A DNA stretch of 64,000 nucleotides. Origin: Odontocerum albicorne. Its lineage: Eukaryota > Arthropoda > Insecta > Trichoptera > Odontoceridae. The number at the start of each line of letters is the position of its first letter. Positions within the stretch are counted from its first letter, which is position 1. The notes beneath the pieces are model-generated. The model had not been told where the DNA came from and did no database searches. It was given only the letters and a program-made list of their open reading frames with translations. The position numbers and the translations under genes were made by a program. The DNA lies in assembly GCA_949825065.1 (NCBI GenBank), contig OX463856.1, positions 18,782,632 to 18,846,631 of the forward strand. Direction: 5' to 3'. This document shows, piece after piece, positions 11,199 to 20,871 of this stretch.

Positions 11199-11589
11199 CA
11201 GCGGCGGCTGGTCTCGGGGTGCGTTGGTGTGCTGAGCCGGAGAAATAATTCGCAATACCTAATTATATTATATATTCGCAAACATGACTTCCAAAAATCT
11301 TAAATATTTGTATAGATTAAATATGTATAAGAATGCTGACAAATAATACGAGTATTTTTATTTAAGTGAAAATTTAAAAAAAATTAAAGTAAAATAAAAA
11401 AAAACATTCCTTTCAAATTAACCGTTAAAGTTTGCCAATTCTTACTGGAGTGATCTCGAATATGCACCGGACAGACAGAGGCATACATATAGGGCAGACA
11501 GAGACAGTAAACCGTGAGACTATTTCTCTATATTGCGAATTGTTTCTCCGGTTCGGCGCGCCAGCGCACCTCGGGACCGGCCGCCGCTG
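11199..11589. mobile_element. hAT-type MITE, 391 bp, with perfect 8-bp target duplication
   Basis: Target duplication GTCTTAAG at 11191-11198 and 11590-11597. Terminal inverted repeats are about 60 bp: left CAGCGGCGGCTGGTCTCGGG, right (reversed) CAGCGGCGGCCGGTCCCGAG. Both continue through a shared CCGGAGAAA-AATTCGCAAT block. It has no coding capacity. The ends resemble those of the 1.6-kb hAT copy at 42953. Confidence 0.93.
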
Positions 11590-11827
11590 GTCTTAAGTTC
11601 AGATTCATCATCGATCACCATTCCGTATTGTACCATACATTGTCACTCCGTGTATTCTTCTCAGTACACATATTTCTATATATTTTTTTCCGGCTGCTTT
11701 CAGTATTATTCTATGCCCACTTATTTGACTGTAAATAGGTATATGGTATATGTTACATTCTTTGGAATGTATTATATTACACTTTTGTTGTATACAGCAC
11801 TTTTGTTGTATACCTGGTTAACTTATT

Positions 11828-11954
11828 ACCATTCGGCAATCTTTTCCTACCAACCAGAAAAATATTAAAGAGTGAAAATTAGGCTGAAATCCTTTTTCTA
11901 AATCTGGGTTCCAGCGAGAATCGAACCACGTACCCACGGGTTGGAAAACATGCC
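11828..11954 (-). mobile_element. tRNA-derived SINE, type A, cut at its head by the RTE element
   Basis: Reverse strand carries the B-box-like GGTTCGATTCTCGCTGGAAC and the body (GGATTTCAGCCTAATTTTCA, TTCTGGTTGGTAGG). The A-box half is missing: at about 11952-11956 the sequence passes into RTE coding sequence. Confidence 0.7.
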
Positions 11955-14131
11955 AATGGCTAAACTGCACAAATCAACAAGATCCACTAAATTTAATACA
12001 GAAGCATTGAAAGACCGTGAGAAGCGTACCCAATATGTGGAAAAACTTAATGGAGAACTCGCTGAAGTGGATGGAACCCAAGAACCCAATAGTGTATGGG
12101 AGAAGTGCCAGACTATCGTCAAGAGAACTGCTGCTGAAATACTTGGATGTGTTGAATCTAGAAGGCCGGTTAACTGGTTCGATAACGAGTGCTCAGAGGT
12201 AACACAGAAGAAGAATGAGGCATATCTCAGATTACAACAGCGGAATACCAGAGGCAATGCTGAGGAATACAAACGGAGAAGAAGGGATGAAAAGAAAATC
12301 CACAAGATGAAAAAGAAAGAGTGGGAACAGTCCCAGATCAGTGAGCTGGAAAACCTCAACTCACGGGGATTATGTAGACAGTTCTACCGGAGGATTAATC
12401 AGCAGCGCAAAGAGTATAAACCAAGGGTAACTGCCTGTAAAAACAGACATGGCGAAATTCTTAACGATACAGTGGATATCTTGAAACGTTGGGCCGAACA
12501 CTTTGAGGAACTTCTTAATAACAACCATTCCGATGACATTGATACAGAGAATCCCTATGCTAAGGACGAAGAAAACATACCACCACCATGTCTAATGGAA
12601 GTAAAAACAGCCATAAAAAACCTCAAAAATAATAAGTCTCCAGGACATGACGATATCCCTGGTGAGTTACTTAAGTACGGAGGAACTGAACTAACCGCTA
12701 TGATCCATACCATCGTGGAGAAAACATGGGACTCAGAAACTGTACCAGACGATTGGAGGACTGGAATCATATGCCTACTCCACAAAAAGGGTGATACAAT
12801 GCAATCTGCCAACTATCGAGGAATTACCCTACTGAATGCATCATATGAGGTCTTTGCCGGTGTCCTGTTCTCCAGATTGCTGCCGTACGCTGAAAACCTG
12901 GTAGGCTAATATCAAAGCGGATTTCGTCCGGGGAGATCCACTATAGATCAGATGTTCACTCTCCGTCAAATATTGGAAAAAACCCTAGAGTATAATGTCG
13001 ATACACACCACCTCTTTATCGATTTCAAAGCTGCATATGACAGCATTAACCGCTCTCAACTCTATGCGGCCATGAAGGACTTGGGTATTCCTAACAAGCT
13101 CATAAGGATGGTTAGACTCACTATGAATCAATCACAATGTAGAGTCCGGATTCAGAATGATATCTCAGAACCATTTTACACAATGAATGGACTGCGTCAA
13201 GGAGACGCACTAGCTTGTCTACTTTTTAATATGGCTCTAGAGAAGTGTGTAAGAGAATCCGGAGTACAGACAAATGGGTCAATTTTCTACAAATCAAGCC
13301 AAATACTGGGCTACGCGGATGATATTGACATTATTGGTAGATCCCCACAAGCAATGATGGAGACATTTGTTCAGTTGGAGAGGGCCGCAAACAGAATGGG
13401 ACTTCGCATCAACTCCGATAAGAGCAAATATATGATAGCCACTAAAGCACCCCGTAATAACCAGACACCTACCACGATTAATATAAGTTCTCATACAATA
13501 GAACGTGTAAACACCTTCACCTACCTGGGATCCATAGTGACAAGTGTTAATGATGCATCTATCGAGATTAAACGTCGAATATTCATGGCAAATAGATGCT
13601 TCTTTGGTCTGAGAAAACACCTTATATCTCGGTTGTTGTCCAGGACAAAACTTACCATTTATAAGACACTGCTACGACCTGTCCTCACATATGGGTCTGA
13701 ATGCTGGGTATTGAGTAAGAAGAACGAATCTTCCCTTCTAATATTTGAAAGAAAAATACTCAGAAAAATATTCGGACCCATACAGGAAAATGGATCTTGG
13801 AGAGTGAGATATAATGAGGAGTTATACAGCATATATAAAGAGCCCAACATTATAAAATACATCAAAATTGGGAGGCTACGTTGGGCGGGGCATGTAGCAA
13901 GAATGGGAGAAGAGGAAATGCCTAACAAAGTACTCTTTTCCAAGCCCCAAGGAAGACGTAGCGTGGGCAGACCAAAGCTTAGGTGGATGGATGGGGTGCA
14001 GAATGATGCAAACGTGATTGGCATCAGGGGCTGGAGGAGTGCATCCCAGGATAGGGGGGAATGGCAACGACTGCTGGAGGAGGCCGGGGCTCACAATGGG
14101 CTGTAGTGCCATTGATGATGATGATGATGAT
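11955..14131 (+). pseudogene. RTE-clade non-LTR retrotransposon, 5'-truncated, with one premature stop
   Basis: Encodes about 715 codons of ORF2 in one frame, ending TAG at 14104-14106. The N-terminal endonuclease domain is missing, the usual result of incomplete reverse transcription. Reverse transcriptase features are NNKSPGHDDIPGELLKYGG, NYRGITLLN, YQSGFRPGRSTIDQ, the catalytic FIDFKAAYDS with its Asp, GLRQGDALA, and the YADD box in LGYADDIDIIG. The C-terminus has RLRWAGHVARMGEEEMPNKV and GRRSVGRPKLRWMDGV. A TAA at 12907-12909, between the NYRGI block and YQSGF, interrupts the frame, so the copy cannot make intact ORF2. The 3' end has almost no UTR and a (GAT)n tail at 14114-14130, typical of RTE. 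It is by far the best-preserved retrotransposon here, so relatively young. No target duplication could be defined. Confidence 0.92.
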
Positions 14132-14134
14132 TAT

Positions 14135-14858
14135 GAGATATCATCAATCAAAGGAAAAGAAAATGATGGTGTAGGATAACTAATACGCTTTGTCGATATA
14201 ACTGTGCCTATTTATGGAAACAAACATATTAAAGTAAAAGTGAGATATCCTCAATCAAAGGAAAAGAAAATGATGGTGGAGGATAACTGATAAGTTTTGA
14301 CGATATAACTGTGCCAATTTATGGACATAAACATATTAAAGTAAAAGTGAGATATCCTTAATCCAACGAAAAGAAAATGACGATGTAGGATAACTGATAA
14401 GCTTTGTCGATATAACTGTGCCAATTTATGGACATAAACATATTAAAGTAAAAGTGAGATATCCTCAATCAAAGGAAAAGAAAATGATGGTGGAGGATAA
14501 CTGATAAGTTTTGACGATATAACTGTGCCAATTTATGGACATAAACATATTAAAGTAAAAGTGAGATATCCTTAATCCAACGAAAAGAAAATGACGATGT
14601 AGGATAACTGATAAGCTTTGTCGATATAACTGTGCCAATTTATGGACATAAATATATTAAAGTAAAAGTGAGATATCCTCAATCAAAGGAAAAGAAAATG
14701 ATGGTGGAGTATAACTGATAAGCTTTGTCGATATAACTGTGCCAATTTATGGACATAAACATATTAAAGTAAAAGTGAGATATCATCAATCAAAAAAAAA
14801 AAGAAAAGGATGGTGGAAGATAACTGATACGCTTTGTAGATGTAACTGTGCCAATTTT
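14135..14858 (+). repeat. 107-bp tandem array, 6.8 copies, with 214-bp higher-order repeat
   Basis: Units start at 14135, 14242, 14349, 14456, 14563, 14670 and 14777, an invariant 107-base spacing. Units begin GAGATATC(A/C)T and contain GATATAACTGTGCC and ATATTAAAGTAAAAGT. Copies 2 and 4 look identical; copies 3 and 5 differ at one base. So a 214-bp dimer was duplicated recently. The array begins four bases after the RTE (GAT)n tail. Confidence 0.95.
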
Positions 14859-15215
14859 CAAGGAAGCAGGAGTATTAATATTGACCCCTATTGTTAATTT
14901 TTCACCTAATCTCACCTATTTAAATATAGTATGTCTCATATTATACATTTAGTGTAGTTGAGTTAAAACTGCCCACAGTTTTTGACAAGTCAAACTTATA
15001 GAAAACTTAACAAGTGATTGGTTTTAAAGTTATGTAGAGTGAAAATAACCTTCCTCATTATGCTGTTCTTTGAGATAAGTCGTTGTATGGTCATTTGGTT
15101 AAATAAGTTATCAAATGATCACGCATGTCATACACAATGATATTCGGACTAACAAAATAAATATAATTCACAATTTTTTTTTCGTGAACTCACATTTTTC
15201 AAACATTCGTTCAGG
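14859..15215. other. AT-rich intronic DNA, nothing recognised
   Basis: No repeat family, head or coding signal recognised between the 107-bp array and the type-B SINEs. Confidence 0.5.
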
Positions 15216-15400
15216 TAGTCGGTCGGTGGCAATGATCTAACGGTTAGGATTCACGTTACACAAACGGGCGTCTCAGGTTTGATTCCTGGCGGATATCCTT
15301 CCGGATTGGTTTTATTCTCAGACAGTTTTACATCTGACTTTATGTTGTTCTGTAGCTTATACGCTGCTAAGTACTAAACAAACGGCAGCAAAATTAACTG
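15216..15400 (+). mobile_element. tRNA-derived SINE, type B, copy 1
   Basis: A-box-like GTGGCAATGATCTAACGGTTAG is followed by B-box-like CAGGTTTGATTCCTGGCGGAT. The body has CAGACAGTTTTACATCTGAC and TTATGTTGTTCTGTAGCTTA. The head and body differ from type A. Confidence 0.8.
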
Positions 15401-15447
15401 GCCCATCGTCTTTTGAATTTGATATCCTTGCTATCGGTACTTTAAAA

Positions 15448-15640
15448 AGGGTCGTGTTCCAACGGTTTGCATTCACGCTAATCCAATGGGCACTTCAGGT
15501 TCGATTCCTGGTGGATTCACATTCTGACTGATTTAACTCTTAAACTGTTTAACATTTGAATTTATGTTTTTCTGTAGATTACATGATGATTATCAAGAAT
15601 TCTTGTAGCGCTTTTAAGCAACACAAAAATAGCGTTATAT
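15448..15640 (+). mobile_element. tRNA-derived SINE, type B, copy 2
   Basis: Same orientation as copy 1. GTTCCAACGGTTTGCATTCA, CAGGTTCGATTCCTGGTGGA, TTAACTCTTAAACTGTTTAA, TTTTTCTGTAGATTACATGA, then a tail containing GCAACACAAAAATAGCG, which recurs at 46800. Confidence 0.8.
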
Positions 15641-16000
15641 AAAACCTTGCCTAATGAAAGGCTGCAGCAAATTTAACCTGTCTCAGTATTATCTTTTTTT
15701 ACGTCGATTTATGGCATATAAATATAATTCTTATTGCCAGGTTCATATTTTTCTATCAAATGGCGGCGTGTTTCTGTCAAAAAACAATGTCTGCACGAAA
15801 AAAAAATGTTTCAAAGCCCCACCGAAAATGTCCCCCTGTCTCATCGATAGGCACCTTGCCACTCTTCTTACTGTCGATTAAGACCGGAGTTGCCAGACTT
15901 GAAAAATTAACTCCACCACATTTGACACAATAAAACTCAATGAGATGGATGACACGAGATTCATGTGATATTTTTTTAATGGTATTAAATTGTCTATTAC

Positions 16001-16131
16001 CTGGTATTAATTGTTTAGCACACGCACAGCACCGAAAGCAGTCTATATGGTATATCTTCGTTTTGGCTCTCATGACGAAGTCATTTTTGCTAAAGGATGC
16101 CCCGCATTTATCACATTTGGTGCCAAATAAT
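16001..16131 (-). CDS. tup: Islet/tailup: exon encoding first two thirds of LIM domain 2
   Basis: Internal exon of 131 bases: 1 base, 43 codons, 1 base. The acceptor is TTTGTTTCAG|A and the donor is CCAG|GTAATAG. The translation begins [20 protein letters not shown] and ends [13 protein letters not shown]. It carries the first zinc site of LIM2 (CDKC, then H..C in YHIDC) and the start of the second (CFRCCACAK). [10 protein letters not shown] and [16 protein letters not shown] are hallmarks of Islet LIM2. The single first base completes the Arg codon begun in the LIM1 exon; the final G opens the Gly codon finished in the next exon. An open frame continues into intron on both sides, so the exon must be bounded by its splice sites, not by the longer ORF (15777-16154). 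Confidence 0.96.
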
Positions 16132-16244
16132 CTGAAACAAAAAAAAAATAACAAAAGTCATTAATACAACTTATTAAGATACTGCGAATGACTATTGATT
16201 CGTGAAGAAATTAATGTATTATATAAGATTTTTTGAGGTTAGTC

Positions 16245-16435
16245 GTTCAACCTCCGTGGCTTAGTAGGTAAACCATGTTTTCTAACCCAAGGGTTTTGAG
16301 CTAGATTCTCGTACGAACCCAGATTATGTATAAAAACGTGGCAATCTGGATTTTGTTCGATGTTTCTATAACATCTTTGGATTTGGGTGGGAGAGTTGGC
16401 GACATGATAATAATACAGTTAATCCGATGTGGTAT
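16245..16435 (+). mobile_element. tRNA-derived SINE, type A, diverged
   Basis: CAACCTCCGTGGCTTAGTAG head, degenerate B box, GTACGAACCCAGATTATGTA, AACATCTTTGGATTTGGGTG. Adjacent on its right to a LINE family K tail. Confidence 0.7.
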
Positions 16436-16437
16436 AT

Positions 16438-16700
16438 GTGGGTTTACTTTTTTATTTTTTCCGCCATTTATTCATTTTGAGTCTATTGCTTAGTCTACAT
16501 GTACAAAGGTGTGGGCTAAAAAAACGTCTGATGTCCTCGCTGCTGGGCTCACCCTATATTGGTGGGGTGTATCTCGGTCGGGGGGATGTTATGAGATGAG
16601 GCCAAACATTTTGATAGCTTCTCTCTTAAATTTATTTTCTGCAGTTTATCTTGAGATATAAAGTGTATTTTGGATATACGAGTATTTATATATGTACATA
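16438..16700 (+). mobile_element. LINE family K 3' UTR fragment
   Basis: Shares CTACATGTACAAAGGTGTGG, TGATGTCCTCGCTGCTGGGC, TATATTGGTGGGGTGTATCT, GATGTTATGAGATGAG and GATAGCTTCTCTCTTAAA with copies at 45950, 50880 and, reversed, 18250. The coding part is absent. Confidence 0.75.
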
Positions 16701-16714
16701 CTATTTAAAAACGC

Positions 16715-16835
16715 CAGCTTAAACCTGGGCGTTCGCAAGTTTAGTGCGAACGCTAGCCGTTAGACCACGACCGAAAAAAGGTTGGAAGATAGGCGTCTTG
16801 CCAACTAGGCCACGGAGGTCACTAAAAAGCGTCAT
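16715..16835 (-). mobile_element. Two SINE heads (type B then type A) in reverse orientation
   Basis: AAACCTGGGCGTTCGCAAG...GCTAGCCGTTAGACCACGAC is a reversed type-B head. GTTGGAAGATAGGCGTCTTG and CCAACTAGGCCACGGAGGTC form a reversed type-A head. Bodies are missing. Confidence 0.65.
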
Positions 16836-17001
16836 GCAAGTCCTTGCATACAGATTTATTACTTACAAGCAAAAAAAACCTCGTGTTAAATACGTTTAAC
16901 ACATTTTTCAAAAGAGTTCCTTGTTTTATTCGTCAGTGTTTGATTTAGTATGTTAGCACTGTAGAAAATGCAATAAGCGCAGTTAAGTCACATGCGAATG
17001 A

Positions 17002-17265
17002 ATGTTAATTGCTACATTCCTACAGCTAATGCACGTTAAGTGGAAACAATTTCATTGTAAACATTTTCCACACAGTCAACAATGGTATAGAGATTTCGTT
17101 CCTTTTATAACATGTATTAAGATTACTTTTACTCTGCTAGAAGATAAGGGTGAAATAAATCTGCAAGACACACAAGTTTCTGTTAGAGTGGAGCAAATTA
17201 ACGTGGATCCCAATTTAAAGATAGTGCACTGTCTGGTAATAAATGAGATGTCATCTAGATTTTAA
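17002..17265 (+). other. 87-codon ORF of unknown origin
   Basis: The translation (VKWKQFHCKHFPHSQQW, QDTQVSVRVEQINVDPN) has a more protein-like composition than most intronic ORFs here. I recognise no family and see no splice signals or promoter. It may be a fragment of an old transposon or processed pseudogene, or chance. Confidence 0.2.
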
Positions 17266-17854
17266 TTTCGTCACCGAAATTTTGTTCACCAGCTTTACAA
17301 AAAAAATAACTCGGAATGAGACGCGTATATCGATGCTGCGTATGTCTTACGACAGGGTGCGGGGTAAAATAGCTTTATGTGGTTAATTCTGACGGAAAGT
17401 GCGGATGACAAAATATGCAGAAACTAAAGCATGTGTGACCAGGGGAAAGAACTAACAGGGTGCGCATTTCGAGGCCTATAAACATGATAAGAGATTAATT
17501 AGTCTGGAGAAGAATGCTTGATGCCCATGATGAACACTATCCTCAGAATTGAGAGAAAGGCCTAGAAGGAGAATCCAAAAGAAGAAGAGTGTCGAACTAT
17601 GATAGAAAGAGGTAAATAATATCCATACTTTTTTTGGTGAGTACAAATTATACATGCTCGACAAAAATATCAATACATTTTTTTCTCACATGACATAAAC
17701 CTTTCAGAATGCTTTATAACTCACTAATCACATATAAATACATTATCTGAAGAACAACTCATCTACTTGTTTTAGTTCATCTAACTTAGCCCATAAATTA
17801 CAAGTAATTTTTATTGATTAAATAAAAACATTTTTTTTTCATTTAAGGAATTTG

Positions 17855-18210
17855 TAACATTATGACCCTACCGGTTTCAAGGTTTTCACTTAATCATCAG
17901 GGCAACTCAAAAAGTCAAATTATCGCTGTCTGCGATAATTTATATATAGGAAAAACTGAAAGTCCATTGTTCATGGTTCAGGTCCATGTTCGTGAACACA
18001 AATCCGCCTTAACGAATTGTCAAGTTTATTTTGAAATAACTAATCAATGTCACCGAGAAAATCCCACATTTTCTATCGATGGTGCACAATTATTGTATCT
18101 AGATGTTATAATTACAGAAAGAAATTGGGCATACCTATATAAGAGGCCCTAGAAATATCAGTGCATTCGGATAAACCCCTGGTCAACTAAATGTTCCCAA
18201 GATCTCACCA
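17855..18210 (+). pseudogene. Penelope-like element remnant with GIY-YIG-type endonuclease motif
   Basis: The plus-strand frame 17862-18152 reads NLYIGKTESPLFMVQVHVREHKSAL (here in two pieces: NLYIGKTESPL, VHVREHKSALTNC), then ITNQCHRENPTFSIDGAQLL and ITERNW. This follows the YIG-T-PL-R-EH-A-L pattern of GIY-YIG endonuclease domains fused to Penelope-like reverse transcriptases. The reverse transcriptase is not present. The upstream 17874-17900 block (minus strand CTGATGA...GAAAC) resembles the motif in Penelope terminal repeats. A stop follows YKRP and the frame decays. Confidence 0.6.
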
Positions 18211-18239
18211 CTGTTGGCTGAAGTTATATCTAGCCTCGA

Positions 18240-18525
18240 CCCCTAACATCAGCCCATTTTGTTGAATAAATAAATAAAAGCTTTATTGATAGCAATATAA
18301 CATGTAAATAGAATACATAACCTTAAATTACAACTACTAATATATCTTAAGGCAGTGGAAAAGAAAATACATTTGACAGAAAAGCTATCAAACGATTTGA
18401 GCTCATCTAATTACATCCTCCCATTCGAGATACACCCCCACCAATGGGAGGATGAGTCTGAACCCAAGAACGTCAGATTTTTTCTGCCCACACCATTATA
18501 CACTTAAATTATATTATAAAAAGTT
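18240..18525 (-). mobile_element. LINE family K 3' UTR, reverse orientation, with (AAAT)n end
   Basis: Reverse strand matches family K: CTGACGTTCTTGGGTTCAGA, CCATTGGTGGGGGTGTATCT, GTTTGATAGCTTTTCTGTC, ending in TTTATTTATTTATTCAAC, the short-repeat 3' end. The same end is seen on the plus strand at 46365. Confidence 0.75.
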
Positions 18526-18739
18526 TAATGATAATAATAAGCAGTTGAAACGATCATAAACTCGATAAAAGCAGACAATCACACATCCCCGATTTACTAA
18601 ATAAGATTTAATATTTAATTTAATTTTTATTATTTGGTAACACATTTATCTTAAAAGCGGTGTATCTATGTTGTTCCATTTATACTATATACGGCATTTC
18701 TCTCTAGTTCTCTCAGTCTCCCTTCGTTTCCCACAGTGG

Positions 18740-18920
18740 TGTTTGGTAAAGCAGTGGATATAGAGTTACAGGGTTGTTAGTTCAGATGGCTCACGGGGTT
18801 GGGGTGAGGCGGGTAGCGGAAGCCACTGACAGGGGTAAACATAGGTACGCCAGCGCAGATGGGCAGGGGTAGGAACCACCCTCCCGTGGATAAACACAGG
18901 ACAATAGTAGGCTACACGAT
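18740..18920. other. GC-richer unique segment, function unknown
   Basis: CTCACGGGGTTGGGGTGAGG and AGGGGTAGGAACCACCCTCC stand out from the AT-rich surroundings. No repeat family or coding signal recognised. A CATCATCGTCATCTCTTATC simple repeat follows at about 18938-18992. Confidence 0.25.
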
Positions 18921-19315
18921 AAGATGACATTGTTTTAGGTCATCATCGTCATCTCTTATCGTCATCTTTAGATCATCGTCATCTCTTATCACGCAATACA
19001 AACATAATCAAGCACTAGTATTTTCTATTGTGGGAATCTTCTGAATCCTTAAATTTTCTCGCATAATTCGTCAGATTTCGCTGACGCTTTACATTCCCTT
19101 CTTTCCCTTTACTTTCTATTTTGCGAATCTCAGAAGTAGGTATAGGAAAATCAATAATTATGGTATTTCCCGTGCAACCATATCAACATACATATCTACT
19201 TACTATCACACCGTTTTCTTCTACATATAATATTATCTGATATATTCTCTTTTCTATAAAATGTGACATTGTTTTGTATCGATTATAATTAAAAATTTAT
19301 TTCAGCATATACTTT

Positions 19316-19465
19316 GACGACATACGTGACCTAGTTGGTAAGACGCATAGCTTCCAGCCTGGGGGTTGTGGATTCGATTCACGTTGGAACCTAGTTTTAA
19401 AAAAAAATTCCAGTCTGGATTTTACTCAAGCCCTCCTGAACATTTTTCTGATTGTACTATAAACA
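19316..19465 (+). mobile_element. tRNA-derived SINE, type A
   Basis: CATACGTGACCTAGTTGGTA, AGACGCATAGCTTCCAGCCT, GTGGATTCGATTCACGTTGG, AACCTAG, then a short body (TTCCAGTCTGGATTTTACTC, AACATTTTTCTG). Confidence 0.8.
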
Positions 19466-19794
19466 ACAAAATTATAATACTATACAATATTCACATTTGT
19501 TTTTACGTATTCAATAAAATAACTAAGGAAGCATTATTCATCTCAAAATTTCTCATCCTTAGTTTCCATCCTAATCCCTATTTTCATTTTTTACCTCGTC
19601 ATTGAAGTCCATCTTAATCTATATTTTCGTTATGTTTTTTAAAATACGGTCATGTATACTTATAATAAATATGGTATAAAAGCTGTTTCATTTAAAAAAA
19701 ATGTTTTAAAATAATAAATCGCCAGATCTACTAGCATGTAAGCATTAAATAAATAAAAATGTGAATATTCTCCGATAATTTCTAATTCGTTTCT

Positions 19795-20445
19795 ACGTAT
19801 TCTCTGACGGATTAAAATGTGTATAAATTCTCCAACATATTCAAATATGTTCCTACATATTCTCTGACATATTCAAATTTGTTTCTAAACATTCTCTGTC
19901 ATATTCAAATGTGTTTCTACATATTCTCTGATGTATTCAAATTTGTTTCTAAACATTCTCTGACACATTTAAATGTGTTTCTACATGTTCTCTTCTTCTC
20001 TTCTCCTTGGCTCCATCCCAACTCACTGTCTGCGAAGACTGTTCGGGTCAGCTCTCCTCGTCTTCAGGTTGTATGCTCTTCTGTCTCGGACTACATCCCC
20101 CAGGCTGTGCCTCTGCATCAGGTTAGCTTTTTGCACCACCCATGAATTCTTTGGTCTTCCTCTGGTTGTTATTCGAGGAAGATCCATGGAGATTTCCTGG
20201 TTCACAATGTGATCGGGTGCTCTGCGTCCAACGTGCCCATACCATCTCAATCGCCTCTCCTCCATCTTACTGTTGATATCTGCACCACCTAGGCTTCCAC
20301 GAATGCCTCTGACATGTTCTCTGACGTATTCAAATTTGTTTCTAAACATTCTGACATATTCAAATGTGTCACTATGATACATATTCTCTGACGTATTTGA
20401 ATTTGTTTCTTCACATTATATGACATATTCAATTATGTTTCTACT
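19795..20445 (+). repeat. 32-bp minisatellite (64-bp alternating dimer), split by a retrotransposon
   Basis: ATTCTCTGAC starts at 19859, 19891, 19923, 19955 and (as GTTCTCT) 19987, an exact 32 spacing. Units alternate between ATTTGTTTCTAAAC and ATGTGTTTCTACAT endings. The array resumes after the insertion at about 20314 and decays by 20445. Confidence 0.88.
19994..20311 (-). mobile_element. 318-bp non-LTR retrotransposon 3' end inserted in the minisatellite, with 11-bp target duplication
   Basis: Flanked by ACATGTTCTCT at 19983-19993 and 20312-20322. The minus strand encodes MEERRLRWYGHVGRRAPDHI, RGRPKNSWVVQK and DVVRDRRAYNLKTRRADPN, then a stop and a short AG-rich tail (GGAGAAGAGAAGAAGA). 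This is the extreme C-terminus of an RTE-like ORF2, 5'-truncated on insertion. The frame is intact over the preserved part, so the insertion is fairly recent. Confidence 0.9.
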
Positions 20446-20619
20446 TTTTAATGTTCTTGAGTCATTAGATTTACGTATATTGGATTAAAAAATTATTTAG
20501 TCAAATGAATGTACGATTTGGTCATATTACGTCTTCAAAAATTCTGTTTTGATTTTATTCCAATATTTTTTTCTTCTTATTAAATGGCTTATTATTTTAT
20601 TTAGTAAATGTAAAGTGCA

Positions 20620-20795
20620 TTAAGTTTATTGCCAGTTGCCAGGCGGTAATCTCTTCCACCCAAACAGAAAAATGTTAGAGACCTTAAGTGAAAAATAGAT
20701 TGAAAATTTTGAAATATTTTTTCACAACGATAAATGAACGTACACTCCTCGGGTGGGAAGATATACGTCTTATAAACTAGGCCACGGAGTTGGTA
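20620..20795 (-). mobile_element. tRNA-derived SINE, type A, reverse orientation
   Basis: Reverse strand: CCAACTCCGTGGCCTAGTTT, ATAAGACGTATATCTTCCCA, body with TCTATTTTTCACTTAAGGTC and TAACATTTTTCTGTTTGGGT, and CGCCTGGCAACTGG near the 3' end. Confidence 0.75.
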
Positions 20796-20871
20796 ATTTA
20801 ACTCAAATCTGAATGCATTGAAGACGAAAATAATTCCCATTTAACTTTAATGGTTGAAAAATCTTTTGATT

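Larger units (their letters stand above)
10709..16000 (-). other. Islet/tailup intron inside LIM2 (5,292 bp), almost wholly repetitive
   Basis: Bounded by GTAATAG donor and TTGTAG acceptor; it splits the LIM2 domain after QLIP. Contents in plus-strand order: 21-bp minisatellite, hAT MITE, SINE fragment, RTE retrotransposon, 107-bp tandem array, about 350 bp without features, two type-B SINEs, then the exon. Confidence 0.9.

Noticed and set aside
11955..14106. An active RTE retrotransposon
   Set aside because: The endonuclease domain is missing and TAA at 12907-12909 interrupts the reverse transcriptase.
15777..16154. A 125-residue LIM protein encoded by one ORF
   Set aside because: The LIM2 text ends at a GT donor (16001/16000); the following residues are intron read-through, and the LIM domain is completed by the exon at 10529-10708.
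17002..17265. A nested host gene
   Set aside because: No promoter, splice signals or recognised domain; listed only as an ORF of unknown origin.
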